Assembly (NCBI GenBank): GCA_001821555.1
Contig: MHMM01000013.1
Span: 1-36,751, forward strand
Reading direction: 5' to 3'
Length of the DNA stretch: 36,751 bases
Source: Candidatus Nealsonbacteria bacterium RIFOXYB1_FULL_40_15
Lineage (GTDB): Bacteria > Patescibacteriota > Minisyncoccia > Minisyncoccales > GWA2-38-27
Shown one piece after another: positions 6,629-14,343 of the stretch (position 1 is its first letter; every line of letters starts with the position of its first letter). The position numbers and the translations under genes were made by a program. Below the pieces are notes generated by a model, which was given only the letters and a program-made list of their open reading frames with translations, made no database searches and was not told the origin of the DNA.

Positions 6629-7358
6629 TTAGCTTCAAAAGATTCTTAAAAAGGCAAGCAACCGTTATGGGGCCTACTCCTCCGGGAACCGGAGTTATTA
6701 AGGAGGCTTTTTTTGAAACCTCATTAAAATCAACATCTCCAACCGCTTTTCCATTTTCATCGTGGGAGAATCCTATGTCTATTACAACTGCTCCCTCTTT
6801 TACCATGTCCTGGGTTATAAGCTTGGGCTTTCCGACTCCCGTGATTATAATATCCGCCTCTTTAATCTTTTCTATCCCAAAATATTCAAGGCCCTTTTCT
6901 TTTAACCATTCTTCCAGGGGTTTTCCAACCAGCTTTCCCCTGCCCACCAAGGCTATTTTTTTGCCTTCTAACGAGATGCCGCACTCTTTCAAGATCTCCT
7001 CCACTGCAGAAACCACAGGAGAAACAGATTCAACGTTTTTTTGCTCCGGGATAGCTTTTAAAACATCTTTTAATCCTTCGGGCAAAGGAAGCTGGATGAT
7101 AAGGCCTGAAAATCTATTAGAAATCTCTTTGATTTCTCTTTCCAAGTTTTCTTTGGAAATATCCCTGTTAAATTTAAAGAGCTCAAATCCCGCTCCTATT
7201 ATTTTTGCAGCCTGTTCTTTTCTTTTGACATAGATCTTGGAGCTGAAATCGTCTCCAACCAAAATAACAGCAAGGCTTATTTTCAGCTCTTTCTCTTGGA
7301 TTTCTCTTCTGACTTCATTTAATATTCTTTCGGATATCTTTTTTCCGTCAATAATCAT
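6609..7358 (-). CDS. folD: FolD-like methylenetetrahydrofolate dehydrogenase/cyclohydrolase, with altered motifs
   Basis: Family of bifunctional enzymes converting 5,10-methylene-THF to 10-formyl-THF with NADP. Seen: MIIDGKKISERI start, YVKRKEQAAK with the catalytic-lysine candidate K45, IIQLPLP (87-93), the dinucleotide-binding loop GRGKLVGKP (139-147) and ITPVPGGVGPIT near the C-terminus. The usual KDVDGF folate-site motif reads KNVESV (107-112), the PCTP segment is missing and GRS is GRG, so activity may be reduced or changed. It is 250 residues, compact against about 285. The ATG at 7358 overlaps the glyA TGA as ATGA; the open frame begins at 7382, but MIIDGKK is the conserved start. Placement after glyA, which makes methylene-THF, supports a one-carbon role. 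Confidence 0.88.
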   Translation of the reverse strand: MIIDGKKISERILNEVRREIQEKELKISLAVILVGDDFSSKIYVKRKEQAAKIIGAGFELFKFNRDISKENLEREIKEISNRFSGLIIQLPLPEGLKDVLKAIPEQKNVESVSPVVSAVEEILKECGISLEGKKIALVGRGKLVGKPLEEWLKEKGLEYFGIEKIKEADIIITGVGKPKLITQDMVKEGAVVIDIGFSHDENGKAVGDVDFNEVSKKASLITPVPGGVGPITVACLFKNLLKLNERTTI

Positions 7359-8614
7359 TCTGGCAATGGAAACCTGCTGCAAAGCTCTCTTACTTCCTCT
7401 CTTACTTTGCTGCAGCTGTTTTTATCATTAATGACTTCGTTTATCCATCCTGCTATTTTAATCATTTCTTGCTCTTTCATCCCTCTGGTTGTTATAGCCG
7501 GCGTGCCCATTCTCAATCCGGAAGGGTTGAAGGGGGGATTCGGATCAAAGGGTATGCTGTTTTTGTTCATAGTCATTCCTGCTTTTTCCAGTATATCTTG
7601 CGCTTCGGGGCCTGAAATATTTTTATTCCTTAAATCCACTAATATCAAATGATTATCTGTTCCCCCGGAAACCAGCTTAAATCCATATTTTAAAAGTTCT
7701 CCGGCCAGGGTCTTGGAATTTTTGACTATCTGTTCGGCATATTTTTTAAAGCTCTCTTGAGATGCTTCTTTAAGGCAGACAGCTATTGCGGCAATCGCAT
7801 TCTCGTGGGGCCCTCCCTGCAGGCCAGGAAAAACGGCTTTGTCTATTTTCTTAGGAAGATCAGGATCTTTTTGGATTCCTTTTTCAGTAACCATAATCAT
7901 TCCGCCTCTGGGTCCTCTCAAGGTTTTATGGGTAGTAGTTGTCATAATATGGGCAAAAGGAGCCGGGCTCGGATGAACGCCTCCCGCCACAAGCCCTGCT
8001 ATATGAGCGATGTCAGCGGCCAAATACGCTCCAACAGAATCTGCAATAAATGAAAATCTCTCCCAGTCAAAGATTCTTGGATAAGCAGTAGCTCCGACCC
8101 AGATAAGCTTGGGGTGGCATTCTTTTGCCAACCTTTCTGCTTCTTTAAAATCAATGAAGTGCGTCTGATCTACTCCGTATTGGACAGAATTATAGTATTT
8201 GGAAGAAAAGTTCACTTTCCACCCATGAGTAAGATGCCCTCCGTGAGGAAGGGACATTCCCATTACCGTATCTCCCTTTTCCAATAAAGCGTAATAAACA
8301 GCGTGGTTGGCTGGCGAGCCGGAATACGGCTGGACATTGGCATGAACCGCGTTAAAGAGCTTTTTGGCCCTCTCCCTGCAAAGATCTTCCAATTTATCAT
8401 AATATTCAAGACCGGCATAATATCTTTTCCCCGGGTATCCTTCAGCATACTTGTCTGTCAACAAAGATCCCAAGGCCTGCCTTACTGCGCGAGACGTATG
8501 GTTTTCAGAAGGTATCATTTCCAAAGAGGTTTTTTGTCTTTCTGTTTCTTTCTCTATAAGAAAAGCAACTTCTTTATCCTTTCCCAAATAGTTTTCTTTT
8601 TTTCCGAAAAGCAT
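7355..8614 (-). CDS. glyA: Serine hydroxymethyltransferase
   Basis: PLP enzyme that interconverts serine plus tetrahydrofolate with glycine plus 5,10-methylene-THF. Visible: EMIPSENHTS near residue 32, YAEGYPGKRYYAG (56-68), DIAHIAGLVAGG with PLP-contacting D201 and H204, TTTTHKTLRGPRGG with the Schiff-base lysine K230, and the LxxxGGTDNHL substrate region. Full length at 419 residues. It starts 11 bp after the upstream sugar kinase and overlaps folD by 4 bp, so the two one-carbon enzymes are translationally coupled. There is no Shine-Dalgarno sequence. Confidence 0.97.
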   Translation of the reverse strand: MLFGKKENYLGKDKEVAFLIEKETERQKTSLEMIPSENHTSRAVRQALGSLLTDKYAEGYPGKRYYAGLEYYDKLEDLCRERAKKLFNAVHANVQPYSGSPANHAVYYALLEKGDTVMGMSLPHGGHLTHGWKVNFSSKYYNSVQYGVDQTHFIDFKEAERLAKECHPKLIWVGATAYPRIFDWERFSFIADSVGAYLAADIAHIAGLVAGGVHPSPAPFAHIMTTTTHKTLRGPRGGMIMVTEKGIQKDPDLPKKIDKAVFPGLQGGPHENAIAAIAVCLKEASQESFKKYAEQIVKNSKTLAGELLKYGFKLVSGGTDNHLILVDLRNKNISGPEAQDILEKAGMTMNKNSIPFDPNPPFNPSGLRMGTPAITTRGMKEQEMIKIAGWINEVINDKNSCSKVREEVRELCSRFPLPE

Positions 8615-8625
8615 ATTATTTGATT

Positions 8626-9504
8626 TTATTCTCTTATTCTTTCCAATGCAAGCTTTATAGCCCCGGAAACGGGAGGATCTTTAGGATATATGCAAATAGG
8701 ATTTCTTTCCAGATTTTCCTCAAAAGACTTCCTAAAATCCTTTGACTTAAACATGCTTCCTGCCGAAACCAAAGGAAAGCTAAAAAGCTTAAGCTTTTTT
8801 GAAACAGTATTGGCAGATAAGGCGGCCTGCCTGCCGGATTCAGACATTATTTGTTTGGCGTCCTTGTCTCCTTTTTCGGCGGCTCTGTCCGCAATTATAC
8901 AAAAAAGAGAAATCACCTTTAAAAAATCGCTCCCATAGATCTTTGCGGCCAGATCTTCGGGCGTTGATGATTTGAACTCTTCCAGAATCATTTTTGCCAT
9001 TATCCCAGACATATCTCTCCCATCCAGGCCTCTGAATGTCTTTTCTATGGCCAGCTTACCCGCCCACATAGCAGAACCTTCATCGGCAAGCCACCCCCAG
9101 CCGGAAGTTTTTTCTTCTTTGCCCCTTTTCCATCCGTGAGCGACGCATCCTGTTCCGGCAATAAGAACCTCCCCGTCTTTTTCATCACTCCCTGATCTGA
9201 AAGCCACCAACTGGTCTGAAACAATAGAACATCTTAACCCTGTTTTATTTTTTATCTTTCTTTCAATGCTTTTTATTTGAGGCCCGTACTCTTCTTGCAC
9301 AGAAGGCATCCCTATTAATGCGAATTCGGCCTTCTCCTTGAACTTGTTGATGCCTTTTGCGATATTTTCAATAGATGCTTCCAGCCCTGCATTTCTTGGA
9401 TTGGAGGGGCCCGTTTTGATTTCAGCCAAAATCCTGCCCGACATGTCAGCCAGAGCCGTCATAGTCTTTGTCCCTCCTCCGTCCACTCCTATTACATGCT
9501 TCAT
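8626..9504 (-). CDS. BadF/BadG-type sugar kinase, N-acetylglucosamine kinase-like
   Basis: ASKHA-fold ATPase of the BadF/BadG/BcrA/BcrD family, which includes eukaryotic-type N-acetylglucosamine kinases and bacterial amino-sugar kinases. The N-terminus has the phosphate-1 loop VDGGGTKTMTALAD and GPSNPRNAG (about 33-41), followed by VLIAGTGCVAHGW (phosphate-2 region) and GWGWLADEGSAMW. 292 residues is the family norm. The ATG overlaps the stop of the upstream NTP-transferase/YrdC fusion (ATGA), so the kinase and a sugar-nucleotidyltransferase domain are made together. A pathway of sugar phosphorylation followed by nucleotide activation is a reasonable inference; the sugar itself is not determined. 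Confidence 0.85.
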   Translation of the reverse strand: MKHVIGVDGGGTKTMTALADMSGRILAEIKTGPSNPRNAGLEASIENIAKGINKFKEKAEFALIGMPSVQEEYGPQIKSIERKIKNKTGLRCSIVSDQLVAFRSGSDEKDGEVLIAGTGCVAHGWKRGKEEKTSGWGWLADEGSAMWAGKLAIEKTFRGLDGRDMSGIMAKMILEEFKSSTPEDLAAKIYGSDFLKVISLFCIIADRAAEKGDKDAKQIMSESGRQAALSANTVSKKLKLFSFPLVSAGSMFKSKDFRKSFEENLERNPICIYPKDPPVSGAIKLALERIRE

Positions 9505-10871
9505 TTTCCTCTTCTTATTATTTTCGGCCTCTTTTGCGAAAAATCAATTATTGTAGAAGGATTGCTGTCAGGAAGGTCTCCTGCGTCAACAACCAGATCC
9601 GGCCTTGTCTGACTGTCTTCAAAATAGTCAAAAATATCATTTATCTTGACCGTGGAAGGGATTCCCTGAGGATTGGCAGATGTGGCGGTAAGGGGTTTTT
9701 GGAATTTATCCATTATGTCTTTTACAAATTTAGAATCGGGTATTCTCAATGCAATGGTATTTTTTTCAACGTAAACAGAGGGCGCAATCCCCGAATTCTT
9801 TTTTCTTTCCAGGGCCGCTGTAATCTTTCCGGGCCATATTTCCTCCAAAAATGCCTCCGTATCATTGTCTATTGCAGCTAGTTTTTTTGCCTGACCGATA
9901 TCTTTGACAAAGACAGGAAGGGGCTTTTTTTTGTCCCTCTGTTTTATTTCAAAAACCCTCTGGACCGCTTTTTCGTTTGTGGCATCGGCGATAAGGCCAT
10001 AAACCGTGTCCGTGGGACAGGCCAGCACCTGCCCTCTTTTTAAATACTCAACAGCTCTTTCAACAGCATCCCTTGATCTGGCAGAGATTACTTCAAATTT
10101 CCTGTTTCTGCCGAAGATCTTTTTGAATCTTTTGATTGAACTTAAGAAGTAAGAGAGCATGATAATGTCAGCCGGGTTTCCGAAGTCAAACCAGAAGTCC
10201 TTGATAACCTTGACTTTCACTTTCTTTTCTTTTGCCAGCATACTCACAGCATCTGTGATTTCATATTCTCCCCTGGAAGACTTTTTGATCTTCTTTATCT
10301 TTTCAAAAACTTCGGAGGTGAACTTGTAAAGGCCTGCGTTTACCATGTTCCCCAAGAACTCTTTGGGCTTTTCAACTATCTTTTCCAAGAATTCTCCTTC
10401 CTGAATAAGAACACCGTACTTTTCAGGATTCTTCTTATATACCCCGGCCACATAATTGTACTTGCCGCCGTTTCTCATTTCTTTGAGATCCTGCACCGAA
10501 TACAGATTGTCTCCGCAAAGATAAACAAAGCTTTCTTTCCCCACAGCTTCCTCTGAAACCATCAAGGGGCAGGCGGTGCCGTAAATAACGCTTTTGGGCC
10601 CGAGCTTTTCATACTGGCTCAATGTCCTAATGCTGTATTTTATTGAACTGAAAGGAGGCTTGTACTTTCTCAAAAACTCTTCAATAAGTTCTTCTTTGTA
10701 TCCTGTCACCAGGATAAGATCCCTGTATCCTGCCAAGAATAAATTATCCAGAAGATACGCCAAAAAAGGCCTCTTCCTGACTTTGATCAGATGCTTTGAT
10801 TTATTGGCCGTGAGGTGCAACATTCTTGTCCCCTCTCCGGCCGCCGCAATCACTACTTTATCAATTGGCAT
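9501..10871 (-). CDS. Fusion of a sugar-nucleotidyltransferase domain and a TsaC/Sua5 (YrdC) domain
   Basis: Two complete domains in one 456-residue frame. Residues 1 to about 245 are a nucleotidyltransferase of the GlmU/RmlA type: AAAGEGTRM (9-17), K31, LCGDN (118-122), VEKP (166-169) and NAGLY. Residues about 260-456 are a YrdC domain, which makes threonylcarbamoyl-AMP for t6A37 of tRNA: CPTDTVYGL (285-293), KQRDKKKPLPVFV (310-322) and TATSANPQG. The link is continuous coding sequence with no internal stop. In most bacteria these activities are separate proteins. TAATAT lies 7 nt before the ATG, so the gene may head a leaderless operon with the sugar kinase, glyA, folD and the phosphatase. 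Confidence 0.9.
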   Translation of the reverse strand: MPIDKVVIAAAGEGTRMLHLTANKSKHLIKVRKRPFLAYLLDNLFLAGYRDLILVTGYKEELIEEFLRKYKPPFSSIKYSIRTLSQYEKLGPKSVIYGTACPLMVSEEAVGKESFVYLCGDNLYSVQDLKEMRNGGKYNYVAGVYKKNPEKYGVLIQEGEFLEKIVEKPKEFLGNMVNAGLYKFTSEVFEKIKKIKKSSRGEYEITDAVSMLAKEKKVKVKVIKDFWFDFGNPADIIMLSYFLSSIKRFKKIFGRNRKFEVISARSRDAVERAVEYLKRGQVLACPTDTVYGLIADATNEKAVQRVFEIKQRDKKKPLPVFVKDIGQAKKLAAIDNDTEAFLEEIWPGKITAALERKKNSGIAPSVYVEKNTIALRIPDSKFVKDIMDKFQKPLTATSANPQGIPSTVKINDIFDYFEDSQTRPDLVVDAGDLPDSNPSTIIDFSQKRPKIIRRGK

Positions 10872-10895
10872 TGTCTGAATATTATTATATATTGT

Positions 10896-12140
10896 TTAAA
10901 TTTCTAAAGTTCTTACCATTTCCCTATAAGATTGGACCAGATCATGCAAGCTGTTATTTGGTTTTTCAAAAGATTCAATTATCATTTGTTCTACTTCGCT
11001 TAAAGATTTTTGTTTCGGGTATAATTTGTTGGCCCATTCCAACAATTCGTCATCGGAAAATAGATCAACTCTAAATTTCAAGTATTTTCCGTCTTTGACA
11101 AACTCAGCCGTGTAGGCAAAATTAATAGCATCTGCGTCTGATCCGTCGTAGCTAATTATCTCCAGCCCTCTGCCAATTTTTTCATTATGTATATAATCTA
11201 TATGGAAAGGAACCCTATAAATAGAGACCGCCTCTAATGCCCTACATCTCTCTTCAATTTTATCCCTCATGCTTTCTGATATTTTATCCTCTTGAGAAAA
11301 ATTATGAATAAAATTGTAATCGTTTAAGCTTTGCTTGCAGCTGGCAGGATCCTTCAGCGTGATGCGGATAATATATTTCTTATAAATATTTTCTGCTTCT
11401 TTTGTTAATTCCAGGTCAGAATAATTGCAACCTTCCTGGCTGATGCTTTTATAAACCGGGTAATCCCAACCGTAGGGATAAGCAAATTTTATTCCGATTT
11501 CTCTGTTATCATAAACTTTCCAACTCGAAGTATTATCTGCTTGATTTTTAAAACTGGTTTTGCTGTAATTATTTTTTGTTAATAACCAGTCCGGAAATAT
11601 ATTTAAAAAACTGCTTGCAATGATTATTAAAATACCGGCTAATGCAACCCAGAATTTCCAATCTTCGGCCCACTTTTTATTCTCTACAAGCACGTGCCTG
11701 TACTTTAAAAGTAAAATAATTACAAAGACAGAAAGAATTGCGGAAATTGAGAGGGAGAAAAGAGATGTTTGAAAGTTAAATTCTTTAATATAGTAAATTG
11801 CGTTTGAAATTACCGTTTTTGCTCCCCATATTAAAGCCAGCCACCAAGCCCATAGTTTCCCCTGCTTAATCCCAACGGCAATAATAGCCAAAACAACAGC
11901 AGATAGCAGTGCAAGTCCGGTTAAATACGAAAAGGAGCTTAAAGATAGAAAAAGGGCGAACAGAGAAAAAATTGAAAACAATACATACAGAGCAGATAAA
12001 ACATTTTTTATGGGAACTCTTTTTTTAATTGAATCCAGGACATAATAAATTATAACCGCCGGAACAATTAAATAAATAACTGACTGTCCTAGATTAGAGT
12101 AAAATTCGAAAAATTCCTCAGTAAATATTTTGTTTAGCAT
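10896..12140 (-). CDS. Membrane protein with an extracytoplasmic PsbP-like C-terminal region
   Basis: 414 residues in two halves. Residues 1 to about 195 contain roughly six hydrophobic segments (for example VIYLIVPAVIIYYVL, ALLSAVVLAIIAVGI, AILSVFVIILLLKY, WVALAGILIIIASSFL). The second half opens with SSWKVYDNREIGIKFAYPYG, the kind of W..Y.....GI.F.YP.GW start seen in small exported domains that Parcubacteria often attach to lipid or membrane anchors. No enzyme motif is visible. It is the last gene of the leuS-iorA-iorB run, 13 bp after iorB. Function is unknown; a surface or sensing role is a guess from the architecture. Confidence 0.7.
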   Translation of the reverse strand: MLNKIFTEEFFEFYSNLGQSVIYLIVPAVIIYYVLDSIKKRVPIKNVLSALYVLFSIFSLFALFLSLSSFSYLTGLALLSAVVLAIIAVGIKQGKLWAWWLALIWGAKTVISNAIYYIKEFNFQTSLFSLSISAILSVFVIILLLKYRHVLVENKKWAEDWKFWVALAGILIIIASSFLNIFPDWLLTKNNYSKTSFKNQADNTSSWKVYDNREIGIKFAYPYGWDYPVYKSISQEGCNYSDLELTKEAENIYKKYIIRITLKDPASCKQSLNDYNFIHNFSQEDKISESMRDKIEERCRALEAVSIYRVPFHIDYIHNEKIGRGLEIISYDGSDADAINFAYTAEFVKDGKYLKFRVDLFSDDELLEWANKLYPKQKSLSEVEQMIIESFEKPNNSLHDLVQSYREMVRTLEI

Positions 12141-12153
12141 ATCAAAACATGAA

Positions 12154-12726
12154 TTAATTTTCCCAGACTAATTCAAAAGCCTTTTTATTTAACTCAAGGT
12201 ATTTTTCTGGAAACAAGTTTTCCATCGCCTTCAAAACAGATTCTTTCTTCAAGGGAATGAGCTCGTTTGAAACGCAATATCCTAAAAGATAAGAAGTAGA
12301 AACCACTTCTTTCTCCAGCTTTTCTTGGCATACTTTAGAAGCAGGAACTATTCTTTTTTCTTGTTTTATTTCCCTTCCTATTATCCCGGTTATTTCTTCT
12401 TCCGAAAGACCTTCAGGATAAGGAAAAAAGTATCCATTAATAACAAATTTGGTATTTTTATTCGCGTAGCGCAGCTTTCTTAAAGTTTCCGCCAATTCCA
12501 AGCTGATAATAAGATCGGCTTCTCCTTCAGATATTAAAGGAGACCATACTTTTTTTCCAAACCTAACGTGCGTTTCCACGCTCCCCCCTCTTTGCGAAAG
12601 CCCGTGCAATTCCGATGTTTTTACATCGTATCCCTCCGCAAAGGCCGCCTCGGCAATAAGCTGAACCAAGGTAATAACACCCTGGCCCCCGACGCCCGCA
12701 ATCACAATATTGAAATTTTTATCCAT
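12154..12726 (-). CDS. iorB: Indolepyruvate ferredoxin oxidoreductase, beta subunit
   Basis: Gamma-type domain subunit of 2-oxoacid:ferredoxin oxidoreductases. FNIVIAGVGGQGVITLVQLIAEAA at the N-terminus is the characteristic glycine-rich motif, followed by SELHGLSQRGGSVETHVRFG (about 38-57), and 190 residues matches IorB. The gene lies 9 bp after iorA on the same strand, the usual gene pair. Together they oxidise aryl-pyruvates or related 2-oxoacids to acyl-CoA and CO2, passing electrons to ferredoxin. In a host this reduced it may serve amino-acid fermentation, which is inference. Confidence 0.93.
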   Translation of the reverse strand: MDKNFNIVIAGVGGQGVITLVQLIAEAAFAEGYDVKTSELHGLSQRGGSVETHVRFGKKVWSPLISEGEADLIISLELAETLRKLRYANKNTKFVINGYFFPYPEGLSEEEITGIIGREIKQEKRIVPASKVCQEKLEKEVVSTSYLLGYCVSNELIPLKKESVLKAMENLFPEKYLELNKKAFELVWEN

Positions 12727-12735
12727 GATTCAGAA

Positions 12736-14343
12736 TTAAATATTTTTCTTTAACTTTCTCTCATAGTAAGCGCATATCCTGCGGGAGACTATGACAGATG
12801 TTCCTTTTTTATTAATAAAGTCTCTTATCGCATCCTGAAGCTCTTGCATATTTACAGGATCCACAGTTTTCACGTTCTCTGCCCCGCATGCTTTGGCGAT
12901 ATCTTCTATTTTTATCTCTTTTGCAGATTCACCTGTTCCCGTCAAGCCCATTCCGGGATTGGGCTGGTGCCCGGTCATCGCAGTTATCCTGTTGTCCAGT
13001 ACAAAAATCAAAAGATCTGATTTATTGTAAACAGAATTAATCAGAGCGGGAATACCTGCGTGAAAAAATGTAGAATCTCCTATCAAAGCAATTACTTTTT
13101 GGCCGCCGGCTTTATTAATCCCGTGGCCTACTCCTATGGAAGACCCCATGCTCAACAGATAATCCTGAATTTCGTGGGGAGCAAATCCCGCCAGCATATA
13201 GCACCCTATGTCCCCTCCGAAAATAGTTCCTTCGGGAGCCATTTTTTTAATAGCAGAAAAAACTATCCAGTACGGGCACCCCTGGCAAAGTCTCGGATAT
13301 CTCAAAGGAATTTTAAGGTCTTTCTCGGTTCTTTTGACAAAAAGCTTCTTTTTGACCAGCTTCCCCAAAGCCAAGGCAATCTTTTCATTACTAAGCTCTC
13401 CTATTTCAGGAAGCAGATCTTTTCCATATATTTTAAGCTTGCATCCGGCGATCTCTTTGACTTTTTTTTCAATAAATCCCTCCAATTCCTCTGCGATCAA
13501 GACTTCCTTCATATCCGAAACAAAACTTAGAATCTTTTTCTCGGGAAGAGGATTAAACATTCCTATTTTTAAAACAGGAATATTAAGATTATTCTTTCTT
13601 AAAACTTCCGTTACATGCAGATTGGCCACTCCCGATGTTATAATCCCGAGCTTTCCTTTGCCTCTTGAAATCAATGCCAATTTTTCAGAATCCTTCTTCA
13701 TTGTTTCGAGCTTTTTAAGAAGCTCTCCTTTCATCTCAAGAACTCTCGGGGGCATTGTAACAAACTTATTTTTGTTTTTAACAAATTCCCCTTTTTTATT
13801 TTCTATATTTATAATTCCTATCTCAACAGGCATTCTTTGATGAGCCACTCTGGTTGTTGTTCTTAATATAACCGGAACGCTGTATTTTTCCGACAGTTTA
13901 AATGCCAGTATAGTAAAATCTTTTGCCTCTTGGGCATCTTGAGGCTCTAAAATCGGAACGTGGGCAAGATCAGCAAAGCCACGGCTGTTTTCTTCTGATT
14001 GCCCCGAACTGTGGCAAGAAGGATCGTCAGCAACTACAATTACCGTAGCCCCCTTCGCGCCAGTATAGACAAATGGCAGAAATGCGTCCAATGCAACATT
14101 CAAGCCGAAGTTTTTCATAGAAACAAGAGTCTTCAGCCCGGAATAAGAAGATCCTATTGCAGATTCCATGGCTGTTTTTTCGTTGACAGCAAATTCAAAA
14201 TAGATGCCGTGCTTTTGAGCTATTTTTCCGAAAACAATTCCTATTTCAGAACTTGGCGTGCCAGGATAAGCAGAAACATATTGGACCCCGGACTCTAGAG
14301 CCCCCTGGACAATAGCTTCGTTTCCCAAAAGTATTTTTTTCAT
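12736..14343 (-). CDS. iorA: Indolepyruvate ferredoxin oxidoreductase, alpha subunit, lacking the ferredoxin domain
   Basis: Thiamine-diphosphate-dependent subunit of IorAB. Visible: YPGTPSSEIG (26-35) and EKTAMESAIGSSYSG of the pyrimidine-binding domain, RLCQGCPYW (351-359) before the TPP domain, GGDIGCYML, and the TPP/Mg motif GDSTFFH...DN (422-451). It ends at residue 535 with VIVSRRICAYYERKLKKNI. The usual IorA of about 600 or more residues continues into an 8-cysteine, two-cluster ferredoxin domain at this point, which is absent; the stop is directly followed by the iorB region, so no remnant is left. Electrons must therefore leave through a separate carrier. The gene begins immediately after the leuS stop. 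Confidence 0.93.
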   Translation of the reverse strand: MKKILLGNEAIVQGALESGVQYVSAYPGTPSSEIGIVFGKIAQKHGIYFEFAVNEKTAMESAIGSSYSGLKTLVSMKNFGLNVALDAFLPFVYTGAKGATVIVVADDPSCHSSGQSEENSRGFADLAHVPILEPQDAQEAKDFTILAFKLSEKYSVPVILRTTTRVAHQRMPVEIGIINIENKKGEFVKNKNKFVTMPPRVLEMKGELLKKLETMKKDSEKLALISRGKGKLGIITSGVANLHVTEVLRKNNLNIPVLKIGMFNPLPEKKILSFVSDMKEVLIAEELEGFIEKKVKEIAGCKLKIYGKDLLPEIGELSNEKIALALGKLVKKKLFVKRTEKDLKIPLRYPRLCQGCPYWIVFSAIKKMAPEGTIFGGDIGCYMLAGFAPHEIQDYLLSMGSSIGVGHGINKAGGQKVIALIGDSTFFHAGIPALINSVYNKSDLLIFVLDNRITAMTGHQPNPGMGLTGTGESAKEIKIEDIAKACGAENVKTVDPVNMQELQDAIRDFINKKGTSVIVSRRICAYYERKLKKNI

